Positions 1 to 7,398 of a stretch of DNA of 19,303 nt are shown here, in pieces. Within the stretch, counting starts at the first letter, position 1; each line of letters opens with the position of its first letter. The notes below the pieces were generated by a model, which saw nothing but the letters and a program-made list of their open reading frames with translations, was not told the DNA's origin and made no database searches. The stretch spans positions 1 to 19,303 of the forward strand of contig DKLU01000456.1 in NCBI GenBank assembly GCA_002455915.1. Direction: 5' to 3'. The position numbers and the translations under genes are program-made. The stretch is from Chryseobacterium sp. UBA6632 (GTDB lineage Bacteria > Bacteroidota > Bacteroidia > Flavobacteriales > Weeksellaceae).

Positions 1-2
1 AT

Positions 3-788
3 AATGTGGAAGCTTCCTTTATGATCGGGATTTTTGTGGTCAATACAGGGTTTGGCTGGCTTATTTCCAGTGAATATTCAGAATATTGGAAATTTGGCTT
101 TTTAGGAATTTCAGTTATTTCCTTCATTACCATTATTTTATTTTCAAGATTACAGATCTCAGAACCTCAAAAAATAGAAAATAAAGGAATCATTTCAGAC
201 CTTTTAAAAGTCGTTAACAAAACCGTTTTATTATTTTTAGCGGTTATATTCTGTATTGTTTTTGTGGAGCAAAGTTTCAATTCCTGGCTGCCTTCCTTTT
301 ATAAAAATCATTTGAAGGTCAATTCATTTTTTGCGCTTCAGGCCACTTCATTTTTAGCCTTATTTTCTTATACCGGAAGAACAATTACGGCCAATATCAT
401 ACATAAATTTTCATTATCAAGATATTACAAAACCTCTCTGATACTGATCGTTATTGTTTTAGGGGTTATTTTAGGAATACAGTTTTTACACTCAAAAGAT
501 TCGGGAGTCTTATTGTTTTTATTTCCTGTGATTGGGTTATTTTTATCACCACTCTATCCTGTAGTCAATTCCAAAATGATTGCATTGGTCGATAAAGAAA
601 AAATTAATCTTTTTACTTCATTAATTGTCATTTTCTCGTCGTTGGGAAGCTCGGTTAGTTCCATCATCATGTCTATTTTGTTCGGAAAAGGGCTTTTAGA
701 CTACTATTCACTATACATCTTATTCGCTGTCATTCTGCTTTTTACAATCAGTTTGATATATTTTAACACTGTTAAGAAAAATATTTAG
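3..788 (+). CDS. MFS transporter, sugar-type, C-terminal part (5' end outside window)
   Basis: The frame is open from the first bases (N-V-E-A-S-F-M...), so the gene starts upstream; about 262 codons are visible. The product is very hydrophobic, with roughly seven or eight membrane segments, enough for the second half of a 12-helix major facilitator protein plus part of the first. The segment SPLYPVVNSKMIALV and the following FTSLIVIFSSLGSSVSSII resemble the C-terminal half of sugar:cation symporters of the fucose/glucose-galactose group found in Bacteroidota sugar loci. The role is therefore probably uptake of a sugar or related small solute across the inner membrane. The substrate cannot be read from the sequence. 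The next gene, 23 bp downstream, is a NUDIX-type regulator of a class that often controls adjacent sugar genes, so the two are probably co-transcribed. Confidence 0.8.
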   Translation, partial: NVEASFMIGIFVVNTGFGWLISSEYSEYWKFGFLGISVISFITIILFSRLQISEPQKIENKGIISDLLKVVNKTVLLFLAVIFCIVFVEQSFNSWLPSFYKNHLKVNSFFALQATSFLALFSYTGRTITANIIHKFSLSRYYKTSLILIVIVLGVILGIQFLHSKDSGVLLFLFPVIGLFLSPLYPVVNSKMIALVDKEKINLFTSLIVIFSSLGSSVSSIIMSILFGKGLLDYYSLYILFAVILLFTISLIYFNTVKKNI

Positions 789-811
789 AAAATAATTTTA
801 TTTTTACTGCC

Positions 812-1603
812 ATGAAAATCAAGAACGAAAAAAACAAAGAAACCCTTCAGGAACTTATTGATACAAAAGACTTTGTAGCACATGTGTCTGTAGACTGCAC
901 CATATTTGGTTTTCATGACAATATTTTGAAGGTTTTGCTGCTGAAGTATCACGATCTGAATTTATGGTCGCTTCCCGGAGGTTTTGTCTTTAATGATGAA
1001 GATTTAAGAGAAGCCGCCGAACGCGTTTTATATGAAAGAACACATTTGAAAGATATTTTCTTAAAACAGTTCCATACATTCGGTAGAATCGACAGAACCG
1101 AGAATAATGTTCATCAAATATTATTAAACAACAAAGGAATTGAAGTTCCTAAAGATCACTGGATTTTCCAGAGATTTATTACCGTGGGCTATTGCAGCTT
1201 GATCGATTTTTCTCTTACCAATACTTTTCCGGACAACTTCAATGAGACCTGTGAGTGGTTTGAAGTTGATAATCTTCCTCAGATGGCTTTCGATCACGAC
1301 AGAATTATAAGAGATGGGCTGGAATATCTCAGAATGAACATCAATACGGAGGTTGCCGCGAGTAATCTTCTTCCTGAAAAGTTCACCATGAAAGATCTTC
1401 AATGTTTGTATGAAACCATTTTAGGACAAAAATTTAGAAGAAACAATTTTCAGCGAAAAATTTTAAGTTTAAATATTTTAGACCGACTGGAAAAACTTTA
1501 TGATGGTTCCGCCAACAAAGCACCTTATTTGTATAAGTTTAAAAATAAAGTTCATAATTCCACCAGTCAATATCCTATTTCGAATGACGAGGAAGAGTCT
1601 TAA
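812..1603 (+). CDS. NUDIX-domain transcriptional regulator (NrtR/AraR-like), catalytically degenerate
   Basis: The protein has 263 residues. Residues about 20-155 form a NUDIX fold, with LWSLPGGFV followed by the NUDIX box at 57-79. The C-terminal part, about 180-245, looks like the winged-helix DNA-binding domain of NrtR/AraR-type regulators (FTMKDLQCLYETILG, then FRRNNFQRKIL). The box reads G-x5-E-x7-R-V-L-Y-E-R-T-H-L where hydrolases have R-E-U-x-E-E-x-G-U. Two glutamates and the glycine are replaced, so hydrolysis is unlikely and ligand sensing is more plausible; this is an inference. In Bacteroidota such proteins regulate sugar catabolism, for example the AraR-type regulator of arabinose genes. 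The MFS gene 23 bp upstream is the natural target or partner. The effector is unknown. Confidence 0.85.
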   Translation: MKIKNEKNKETLQELIDTKDFVAHVSVDCTIFGFHDNILKVLLLKYHDLNLWSLPGGFVFNDEDLREAAERVLYERTHLKDIFLKQFHTFGRIDRTENNVHQILLNNKGIEVPKDHWIFQRFITVGYCSLIDFSLTNTFPDNFNETCEWFEVDNLPQMAFDHDRIIRDGLEYLRMNINTEVAASNLLPEKFTMKDLQCLYETILGQKFRRNNFQRKILSLNILDRLEKLYDGSANKAPYLYKFKNKVHNSTSQYPISNDEEES

Positions 1604-1671
1604 TCATTCACACACGAAATTCAAGCTTAAAACACATTGATTATCAATAATTAAAAGCATTTCAAAAAAAA

Positions 1672-1703
1672 TTTCGCAAACATCGCGAAAAGTATTACTT
1701 TTA
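1672..1703 (+). promoter_or_regulatory. Candidate promoter/operator upstream of the acyl-CoA dehydrogenase gene
   Basis: An inverted repeat, TTTCGC (1672-1677) and GCGAAA (1685-1690) with a 7-nt spacer, lies just ahead of TACTTTTA (1696-1703). That octamer matches the Bacteroidota -7 box TAnnTTTG except for its last base, and it sits 16 nt before the ATG. No clear TTG is seen at the -33 position. The inverted repeat falls where a repressor would block RNA polymerase, but this is only positional reasoning. Confidence 0.3.
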
Positions 1704-1719
1704 GTCAAATCAAAAAATC

Positions 1720-2898
1720 ATGTCATATTATCCTCTTACAAGCATTCCCGATTATTACGGAATTGATGCTTTACTTACCGAAGAACACAAGCTTATCCGC
1801 CAATCGATCAGAGAATGGGTAGAAAGTTTTGTAATGCCGAAGATCGATCAGGCTGCACAAGATCACACAGATATTCCTAATTTGATGAGAGAATTGGGGA
1901 AAGCTGGAGCGCTTGGTCCTTATATTCCGGTTGAGTATGGAGGTTCTGGGCTGGATCAAATCTCTTATGGTTTGATTATGCAGGAGCTGGAAAGAGGCGA
2001 TTCTGCCGTACGTTCTGCCGCTTCCGTGCAAAGTTCTTTGGTGATGTTTCCTATTAACGAGTTCGGTTCGGAAGAACAGAAGAAAAAATATTTACCACAA
2101 TTAGCTTCCGGTGAAATGATCGGGTCTTTTGGGTTAACAGAGCCTAATCACGGTTCAGATCCGGGATCTATGGAAACTTATTTTAAAGATATGGGCGATC
2201 ATTATCTTTTAAATGGTGCTAAAATGTGGATCACCAATTCACCACTTTGCCATATCGCGGTGGTTTGGGCTAAAAATGAAGAAGGAAAAATTCAGGGATT
2301 GATCGTTGAAAGAGGTATGGAGGGCTTTACAACTCCTGAAACGCATAATAAATGGAGCTTAAGAGCTTCAAAAACAGGAGAATTGGTGTTTAATGATGTA
2401 AAAGTTCCTAAAGAAAACCTTCTTCCGGGCGTTACAGGATTAAAAGGACCATTATCTTGTCTAAACTCAGCACGATACGGAATTTCATGGGGCGTAATTG
2501 GAGCAGCGATTGATTGCTATTGCACTGCTGTTCAGTATTCTAAAGAAAGAAAACAGTTCGGCAAACCAATCGGTTCTTATCAGTTGCAACAGAAAAAATT
2601 AGCAGAATTTTTAACGGAAATAACTAAAGCTCAGCTTCTTTGCTTACAGTTAGGAAATCTTAAAAATACTCATACTGCAACGCCTGCACAAATTTCTATG
2701 GCGAAAAGAAACAACGTAAAAATGGCCATTGATATCGCAAGAGAATCACGCCAGATCCTTGGAGGAATGGGTATTATGGGAGAATTCCCGATGATGCGCC
2801 ACGCGGCCAATCTAGAATCTGTAATCACTTACGAAGGAACGCACGATGTACACTTATTAATCACAGGAATGGATATTACTGGCATTAACGCTTTTTAA
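1720..2898 (+). CDS. gcdH: Acyl-CoA dehydrogenase, glutaryl-CoA dehydrogenase-like
   Basis: This is a full-length (392 aa) FAD-dependent acyl-CoA dehydrogenase. It tracks glutaryl-CoA dehydrogenase along its whole length: RSAASVQSSLVM around Arg98 (the arginine that binds the glutaryl carboxylate in the family), GLTEPNHGSDPGSME, MWITNSP, SLRASKTGEL, NSARYGISWGVIGA, and the C-terminal TYEGTHDVHLLITG with the catalytic base Glu372. The reaction would be oxidative decarboxylation of glutaryl-CoA to crotonyl-CoA in lysine/tryptophan catabolism, in the cytoplasm and passing electrons to ETF. The ATG follows a weak -7 box and no Shine-Dalgarno is visible, which is normal for the phylum. It appears monocistronic: a different operon lies upstream and a strong hairpin follows. 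The family is very likely; glutaryl-CoA as substrate is likely but inferred. Confidence 0.88.
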   Translation: MSYYPLTSIPDYYGIDALLTEEHKLIRQSIREWVESFVMPKIDQAAQDHTDIPNLMRELGKAGALGPYIPVEYGGSGLDQISYGLIMQELERGDSAVRSAASVQSSLVMFPINEFGSEEQKKKYLPQLASGEMIGSFGLTEPNHGSDPGSMETYFKDMGDHYLLNGAKMWITNSPLCHIAVVWAKNEEGKIQGLIVERGMEGFTTPETHNKWSLRASKTGELVFNDVKVPKENLLPGVTGLKGPLSCLNSARYGISWGVIGAAIDCYCTAVQYSKERKQFGKPIGSYQLQQKKLAEFLTEITKAQLLCLQLGNLKNTHTATPAQISMAKRNNVKMAIDIARESRQILGGMGIMGEFPMMRHAANLESVITYEGTHDVHLLITGMDITGINAF

Positions 2899-2920
2899 TT
2901 TTAAAACGAAAATATTTATA

Positions 2921-2959
2921 TAGAAAAAAGTCTGATCACATTGATCAGGCTTTTTTCTA
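2921..2959. terminator. Bidirectional terminator between convergent genes
   Basis: CTGATCA (2932-2938) pairs with TGATCAG (2942-2948) around a 3-nt loop. After one T/G position the stem continues as an A6/T6 arm and TAG/CTA, about 18 pairs in all. The flanking A and T runs make it usable on both strands. The stop codon of the minus-strand nuclease gene (2957-2959) lies inside the stem. Confidence 0.85.
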
Positions 2960-5656
2960 GTTTGAAAAAGATTTAATTTTTTCTATGAAATTAATATCAG
3001 GGTTTAAAATTTCCAGAATTAAACTTTTAACAGATTCCATGGCATTGTCAATCGTTCCTTTTTCAAATTGTAATGATACAACGCCTTTTCTCGCTTCTGC
3101 AAAACTCCAGATTCCTGTTTCTACCGGCAATCCCCAAAATTCTGGTAAACTTTGAATCACATACTGATAAATACACAACTGCAAAGCCTGTTTCCGATCG
3201 CTGTTATGGAAATATTCCGCTTCATTTTCAGCATCAATTTTTACGATAAGATTTTTAATTTTTGCCGTTTTATAATCAATGATTCGTACGGTTCCGTTCA
3301 ATTTATCAATTCTGTCAATATATCCTAAAAACGAAACTTTATCTTTTGTAGATTCATCCAGATAAAAATCTACATTTTCAAACTTTCTTTCAATATCAAT
3401 GATCTCTAATTTGTTTCCGCTTTTCACCAGTTCGAGGTCATGATTAAGAATGTTTTCAATAACCTTTTTTGCGATGGCTTTATGAATAAAATTCATTCCT
3501 TTTTCATAGAATTCAGGCTGATGTTTCAGCTTTTCTATAGCAATATCAATGTATTTATTGATTGCTTTAATTGAATTTTGTAAATCACTTTCTTTTAATA
3601 CCTTACCTTTTATTTCTTCATATATTTCTTGAAGTGAATAATGAACAAGATTTCCATAATTTCTTACAGATAATTCCTCTTCAATTTCATCTGTTTCAGA
3701 AGTCTTTAAGATTTTCGAGAGATAAAAATCAATCGGATTATAAAGGTAACTTGTAAGGTGTGAGGCCGACACTTTTTCTTTCCATTTTGTCAATCGTTCA
3801 AGAACAATATTTGTCTTGGAAATTTCGATCGGTTGTGTGATAATTGGCTCGGAAGAATTTTCAATAATCAAATGTTCGATCTCATGAGAACTTTCCATTT
3901 CTATTTGGGTAATAAATCTACTTTTTTCACCCGTATTTACCCCAGAGCTTAACGCATTAAATAAAAGATGAACATTCTTTGCATCCTGAATCAATCGATA
4001 AAAATGATAAGCATAAATGCTGTCGTTTTCTAAAAACGTATGAAGATCAAAAAATCGACGGATATCAAAAGGAATATACGTATTTTGTGAATTTCCGAGA
4101 GGTAATTTACCTTCATTTACAGAAAGTAGAATTACATTTTCAAAATTCAGAAGACGCGTTTCCAGCAATCCCATAATTTGTAAACCCCTCAAAGGTTCCC
4201 CTTGAAAATCAATACTTTCAGAATTAATATGCTGATTGATCAGAATTTCCAGCGTTTCCATTTTTATCTCAAAACGATAAGGTGAAAGCTGATTTTTGAT
4301 AATCCTGAATGAATTTTCGAAATGCGAAACGTTTTCGTACTGAATATCATCAATATCCAACCATTTGATTTTCTGACAAAAAGCTATCAATAAGTCTAAA
4401 TATTCACTCGTAGAAATTGCCTTTTGTAACAAACCATAATAAGACAATTCTCCTAACAATTCCTGAAGAAGTTTTTTTGAAATATAAACGATATTCCTTT
4501 CTTCAATTTTTGTTTTAAAATCATTGATAATCAATTCATCTTCAACTGATTTCGGAAGTTCTTCCAAAATAGGAAACAGATCTCGGTAATAATAGGAAGA
4601 TTTATTTTTCTCTAATTGTTTCTGAAGATAAAACAATTGTTTTACAGCATTTGAAAAAGAAAGATTCTTCAATGGAAACCCCATCGTAATATTCAAATTT
4701 TCAACCGTATGCATTACATCAAGACTTGCTGGAAGCAAATTCTCATCAAGCAAAACCAATGCTGTATTCGAAAATGTTTTATTTTCTATTTGCTTAAAGA
4801 TTTCCGGTAAAATTTTCGTTTGGGTAATATTTCCGGAAACTTCATATATTTTTATATTTTTAGGCTGATTGAAATCATCTTCAATCCAGTTAAACTCACG
4901 TGTATCGGTAAATTCCTTCCACGTTTTATGGTTTCTTAAAAACTTACCGGCTTCTTGCCTTTCATCATCAAAATAATAACGGTCTGCCTGAAAAAAGCAT
5001 TGACCTTTATTATATTGTAAAAGACTTCGTACTAACTTTTCTTCAACGGGCGTAAATGCATTAAATCCACAGAAAACAAATTGTTCAGAAGTATTTTTAG
5101 CAAAACCATCAATTTGAGCCTTTGCCGTTTCGTGAATCATTCCTGATGTTGCCCAGTTTCTTTCGTTCAGTTTTTGCTTCAACGAAGGAAGAAAAATATT
5201 CATATTCTGCCAGAAATTAAGAAACTTTTTTCTCGGCACATCATCATCTTCCCCCAAATCCTGCGCCCACTCTTTAATACGCTCTTCATCAAACATATAT
5301 TGAAGAACCGCTTGGTCGCTGTCGGAAAATTTTAAAATATCATCCCAATCTTTTTGTAGTGTGGGAAACCATTTTAGAAAATCGGCAAAATCATCATTGG
5401 GAATAAGATTCAGACTTTTATAAACATCAAAAGCGAAAAGCCATAAAGAAATCCCCTGAATAGGCTGTTTATCTGCAATTTTATCAATCAGTTCTTCAAT
5501 GGTGAAAAAATTAGGTAAAAACCCTGAATAATTATTTTTTTCTAAGATCTCTCGAATGAATACAATCGGTCTTTTTCCGGGCAAAACAATGTTGAACGCA
5601 GATAAATCCGAGTTTTGTGCGAGAAGTTCGCTGATGATTTTATTGAGGAATTTCAA
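2957..5656 (-). CDS. AddB-like PD-(D/E)XK nuclease with inactivated helicase-like region
   Basis: A large protein of 899 aa with the layout of the Bacteroidota AddB/RecB-family exonuclease. The N-terminal two thirds are helicase-like but carry no P-loop: LPGKRPIVFI stands where a Walker A might be. The NEGKLP segment (in LLSVNEGKLPLGN) is a relic of a UvrD/AddB motif. The C-terminal PDDEXK domain shows GNLVH (His672), GYIDRID (Asp781) and IIDYKTA (Asp794, Lys796), the H...D...DxK set of RecB-type nucleases. Such proteins pair with a UvrD-type helicase in double-strand break processing. The cysteines of the AddB iron-sulfur cluster are not apparent: NPIDFY replaces the usual CPxxFY. Translation seems to start at TTG (5654-5656), overlapping the preceding stop by 4 nt (TTGA); no in-frame ATG occurs near it. 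Third gene of the overlapping unit. Confidence 0.85.
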   Translation of the reverse strand: MKFLNKIISELLAQNSDLSAFNIVLPGKRPIVFIREILEKNNYSGFLPNFFTIEELIDKIADKQPIQGISLWLFAFDVYKSLNLIPNDDFADFLKWFPTLQKDWDDILKFSDSDQAVLQYMFDEERIKEWAQDLGEDDDVPRKKFLNFWQNMNIFLPSLKQKLNERNWATSGMIHETAKAQIDGFAKNTSEQFVFCGFNAFTPVEEKLVRSLLQYNKGQCFFQADRYYFDDERQEAGKFLRNHKTWKEFTDTREFNWIEDDFNQPKNIKIYEVSGNITQTKILPEIFKQIENKTFSNTALVLLDENLLPASLDVMHTVENLNITMGFPLKNLSFSNAVKQLFYLQKQLEKNKSSYYYRDLFPILEELPKSVEDELIINDFKTKIEERNIVYISKKLLQELLGELSYYGLLQKAISTSEYLDLLIAFCQKIKWLDIDDIQYENVSHFENSFRIIKNQLSPYRFEIKMETLEILINQHINSESIDFQGEPLRGLQIMGLLETRLLNFENVILLSVNEGKLPLGNSQNTYIPFDIRRFFDLHTFLENDSIYAYHFYRLIQDAKNVHLLFNALSSGVNTGEKSRFITQIEMESSHEIEHLIIENSSEPIITQPIEISKTNIVLERLTKWKEKVSASHLTSYLYNPIDFYLSKILKTSETDEIEEELSVRNYGNLVHYSLQEIYEEIKGKVLKESDLQNSIKAINKYIDIAIEKLKHQPEFYEKGMNFIHKAIAKKVIENILNHDLELVKSGNKLEIIDIERKFENVDFYLDESTKDKVSFLGYIDRIDKLNGTVRIIDYKTAKIKNLIVKIDAENEAEYFHNSDRKQALQLCIYQYVIQSLPEFWGLPVETGIWSFAEARKGVVSLQFEKGTIDNAMESVKSLILEILNPDINFIEKIKSFSN

Positions 5657-6189
5657 GAGGTTTTAAAGCTGTTTAAATTTTCTAATTCGTCTGAAATAAT
5701 TTGGTTGTATTGTGCTTGTTTTTCTTTATTTACACCGTGTTGGGTTTCTTTATCGTAATTGATCTGAAAATTTTGGTAATCTTTTAACGTTTTGAGATAA
5801 ATTGCTTGAAAATATTTATTGAATTCTCCAGAAGTTCTCACTCTTTCCGAAACTTGCTTTCTCAGTTTTCTGGCAAAAACTTCAGCAATATCAAAGTGCT
5901 TCTGCTCATGAACCAAAACATAATCTGTAATACGTTTTGTATCTTTCCATGACTTTTCTTCGTTAAAAACAGCTTGAATCGTCAATTTCACAGGCACTTT
6001 CAGATCAGAAGACTTGACAACTTCATATTGAATTCCGCAATTGGTATAGGCAACTACATCTGCTCCACCACGACGATTAACCGTACTTTTAAAATTATCC
6101 CAAACCAATTTTCGATTTTCATTCCAAGGAATTTTCTGACAAAAAACTTGAGTTGAAATAAGTAAAAACGCTAAAAATTTTAATCTCAT
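5653..6189 (-). CDS. Secreted HExxH protein, DUF922 family (predicted Zn protease)
   Basis: A 178-aa protein with a short hydrophobic signal peptide (about residues 1-17, ending VFCQ), so probably periplasmic. The N-terminal segment LVWDNFK followed by VAYTNCGIQYEV fits the DUF922 pattern. His94-Glu95-x-x-His98 in VLVHEQKHFDIAE is a zinc-protease-like HExxH, as in DUF922, whose members are predicted but largely uncharacterised metalloproteases. The C-terminal 70 residues are charged and helical. The gene starts one nucleotide into the stop codon of the upstream lipoprotein gene (TAATG) and overlaps the downstream nuclease by 4 nt, so all three are translationally coupled. Why an exported protease-like protein is coupled to a cytoplasmic nuclease is not evident. 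Substrate unknown. Confidence 0.75.
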   Translation of the reverse strand: MRLKFLAFLLISTQVFCQKIPWNENRKLVWDNFKSTVNRRGGADVVAYTNCGIQYEVVKSSDLKVPVKLTIQAVFNEEKSWKDTKRITDYVLVHEQKHFDIAEVFARKLRKQVSERVRTSGEFNKYFQAIYLKTLKDYQNFQINYDKETQHGVNKEKQAQYNQIISDELENLNSFKTS

Positions 6190-6602
6190 TAAGGTTTAAC
6201 AATAATTGTTTTTGTAAGCCATGTATCTCCGCCAGTCCAGAATTTAAAGGTGTAAGTTCCTGCTTCCTGCGGACTGAAATTGATTTGTCCGGACGCAGCA
6301 TGATTATTTGTGCTACAAACTCCGTCTGTAATATATTTATAAGAAGTTACCGTTCTTGTTAAATTTTCACCGCTAACATAATCATATCCATAAAATCCTT
6401 CACACATAGACGTATATGTTGAAAATGTTTTTATCGCCTGCACACCAAGTACTTGCATCGTATCCTGAGGGATATTTACACTGTCTATTTTTATTTTTTC
6501 TACCGCTTTAATGGTTTGATAATTTTCGTCATCATCATTACACGAGATAAAAATTACCCCTAAAATTACAGCAGAAAAACCAATATTGAGAAACTTTTTC
6601 AT
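6189..6602 (-). CDS. Small lipoprotein of unknown function
   Basis: A 137-aa protein with a lipoprotein signal peptide ending FISC (Cys21). The mature start is C-N-D-D-D-E; an acidic run just after the cysteine resembles the surface-export signal described for Bacteroidota lipoproteins, so it may face outward (inference). The rest is beta-rich. Two later cysteines, in SMCEGF and DGVCST, could form a disulfide. The C-terminus, with AGTYTFKFWTGGDTW and then TIIVKP, looks like the last strands of an Ig-like domain. I do not recognise a named family. It is the first gene of the overlapping trio with the DUF922 protein and the nuclease, and lies 64 bp downstream of rsmG. No terminator is evident in that gap, so read-through from rsmG is possible. 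Confidence 0.75.
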   Translation of the reverse strand: MKKFLNIGFSAVILGVIFISCNDDDENYQTIKAVEKIKIDSVNIPQDTMQVLGVQAIKTFSTYTSMCEGFYGYDYVSGENLTRTVTSYKYITDGVCSTNNHAASGQINFSPQEAGTYTFKFWTGGDTWLTKTIIVKP

Positions 6603-6666
6603 AATATAAACACTTTAAATCTTTGATAATTACTTTTAGCAAAAATTATTCCTTATTTATGTTAAA

Positions 6667-7302
6667 TTAAGAATTAAAATTACCTTTTGATAAATAAACT
6701 ACTTTTTTAGTATCATAAAATTCTTCATCAAAATAACTTTTTAGATTAAAAATTTCACATTTTAATCCAGCAAGTTCTTCAGCCAAATCACCACCTTTTA
6801 AGTACAAAATACCGTTATGTTTTGGATTAATTTGTTCTTTTTCAAACTTTCCTTTCAGCCATCTCAAAAATTCAGGCATTTGCGTAACGGCACGACTTAC
6901 TACAAAATGGAATTTTTCCTTTAATTTTTCCGCTCTTCCATGAATGGCTGTTACGTTGGTTAATCCCACACCTTCAGCCACTGCATTTACGACTGTAATT
7001 TTCTTTCCGATAGAATCAATTAAAGTAAATTGAGCTTCAGGAAATAAAATAGCCAAAGGAATTCCCGGAAATCCGCCGCCCGTTCCAATGTCTAAAACCT
7101 TTGTTCCTGGTGCAAATTCCATCACTTTTGCAATCCCTAATGAATGTAAAATATGCTTTTCGTACAGAGATTCCATATCTTTTCTGGAAATCACATTAAT
7201 TTTTTCATTCCATTCATTATATAAAGTTTCCAGCTTTGCAAATTGCTCAATCTGCTTCTCTGTAAGATCGGGAAAGTATTTTAGTAGTAACGTTGTAGAC
7301 AT
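6667..7302 (-). CDS. rsmG: 16S rRNA (guanine-527-N7)-methyltransferase RsmG
   Basis: A 211-aa enzyme that methylates G527 of 16S rRNA using S-adenosylmethionine. The family hallmarks are all present: INVISRKD (35-42), the KHILHSLG segment (49-56), the SAM-binding loop VLDIGTGGGFPGIPLAI (from residue 69), FTLIDSIGKK, FHFVVSRAV, and a closing LYLKGG motif. The open frame extends 16 codons upstream to another ATG at 7350. The start at 7302 is preferred because a near-perfect promoter -7 box (7321-7328) lies between the two, and because MSTTLLLKYFP gives the usual family N-terminus and length. Confidence 0.95.
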   Translation of the reverse strand: MSTTLLLKYFPDLTEKQIEQFAKLETLYNEWNEKINVISRKDMESLYEKHILHSLGIAKVMEFAPGTKVLDIGTGGGFPGIPLAILFPEAQFTLIDSIGKKITVVNAVAEGVGLTNVTAIHGRAEKLKEKFHFVVSRAVTQMPEFLRWLKGKFEKEQINPKHNGILYLKGGDLAEELAGLKCEIFNLKSYFDEEFYDTKKVVYLSKGNFNS

Positions 7303-7320
7303 CTGAATTATTATAAAACG

Positions 7321-7351
7321 CAAAAATAAGTTTTTATTAGCGTTATTCAAA
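7321..7351 (-). promoter_or_regulatory. Promoter of rsmG (Bacteroidota type)
   Basis: On the minus strand TTTG (7351-7348), 19 nt, then TATTTTTG (7328-7321). This matches the Bacteroidota -33/-7 consensus TTG...TAnnTTTG exactly. Transcription would start near 7315, about 13 nt before the ATG at 7302, which supports that start codon. Confidence 0.7.
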
Positions 7352-7367
7352 CTGTAAATCCGTAAAT

Positions 7368-7393
7368 AAAAAAGACTGCCCGAGGACAGCCTT
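7368..7393 (-). terminator. Rho-independent terminator of the GLPGLI gene
   Basis: On the minus strand AAGGCTG pairs with CAGTCTT (7 pairs, one G-U) around an 8-nt loop and is followed by six U. It lies 6 nt past the stop codon, and 17 bp upstream of the rsmG promoter, which insulates the two units. Confidence 0.8.
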
Positions 7394-7398
7394 GTAAT

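Noticed and set aside
1124..1402. Minus-strand open frame of 92 codons inside the NUDIX regulator.
   Set aside because: A shadow of the regulator's coding sequence; it has no recognisable domain and the plus-strand protein is clearly real.
6603..6666. Possible terminator or promoter between rsmG and the lipoprotein gene.
   Set aside because: Only a weak AT-only 6-bp stem and an off-consensus TAATTTTTG were found; neither is convincing.
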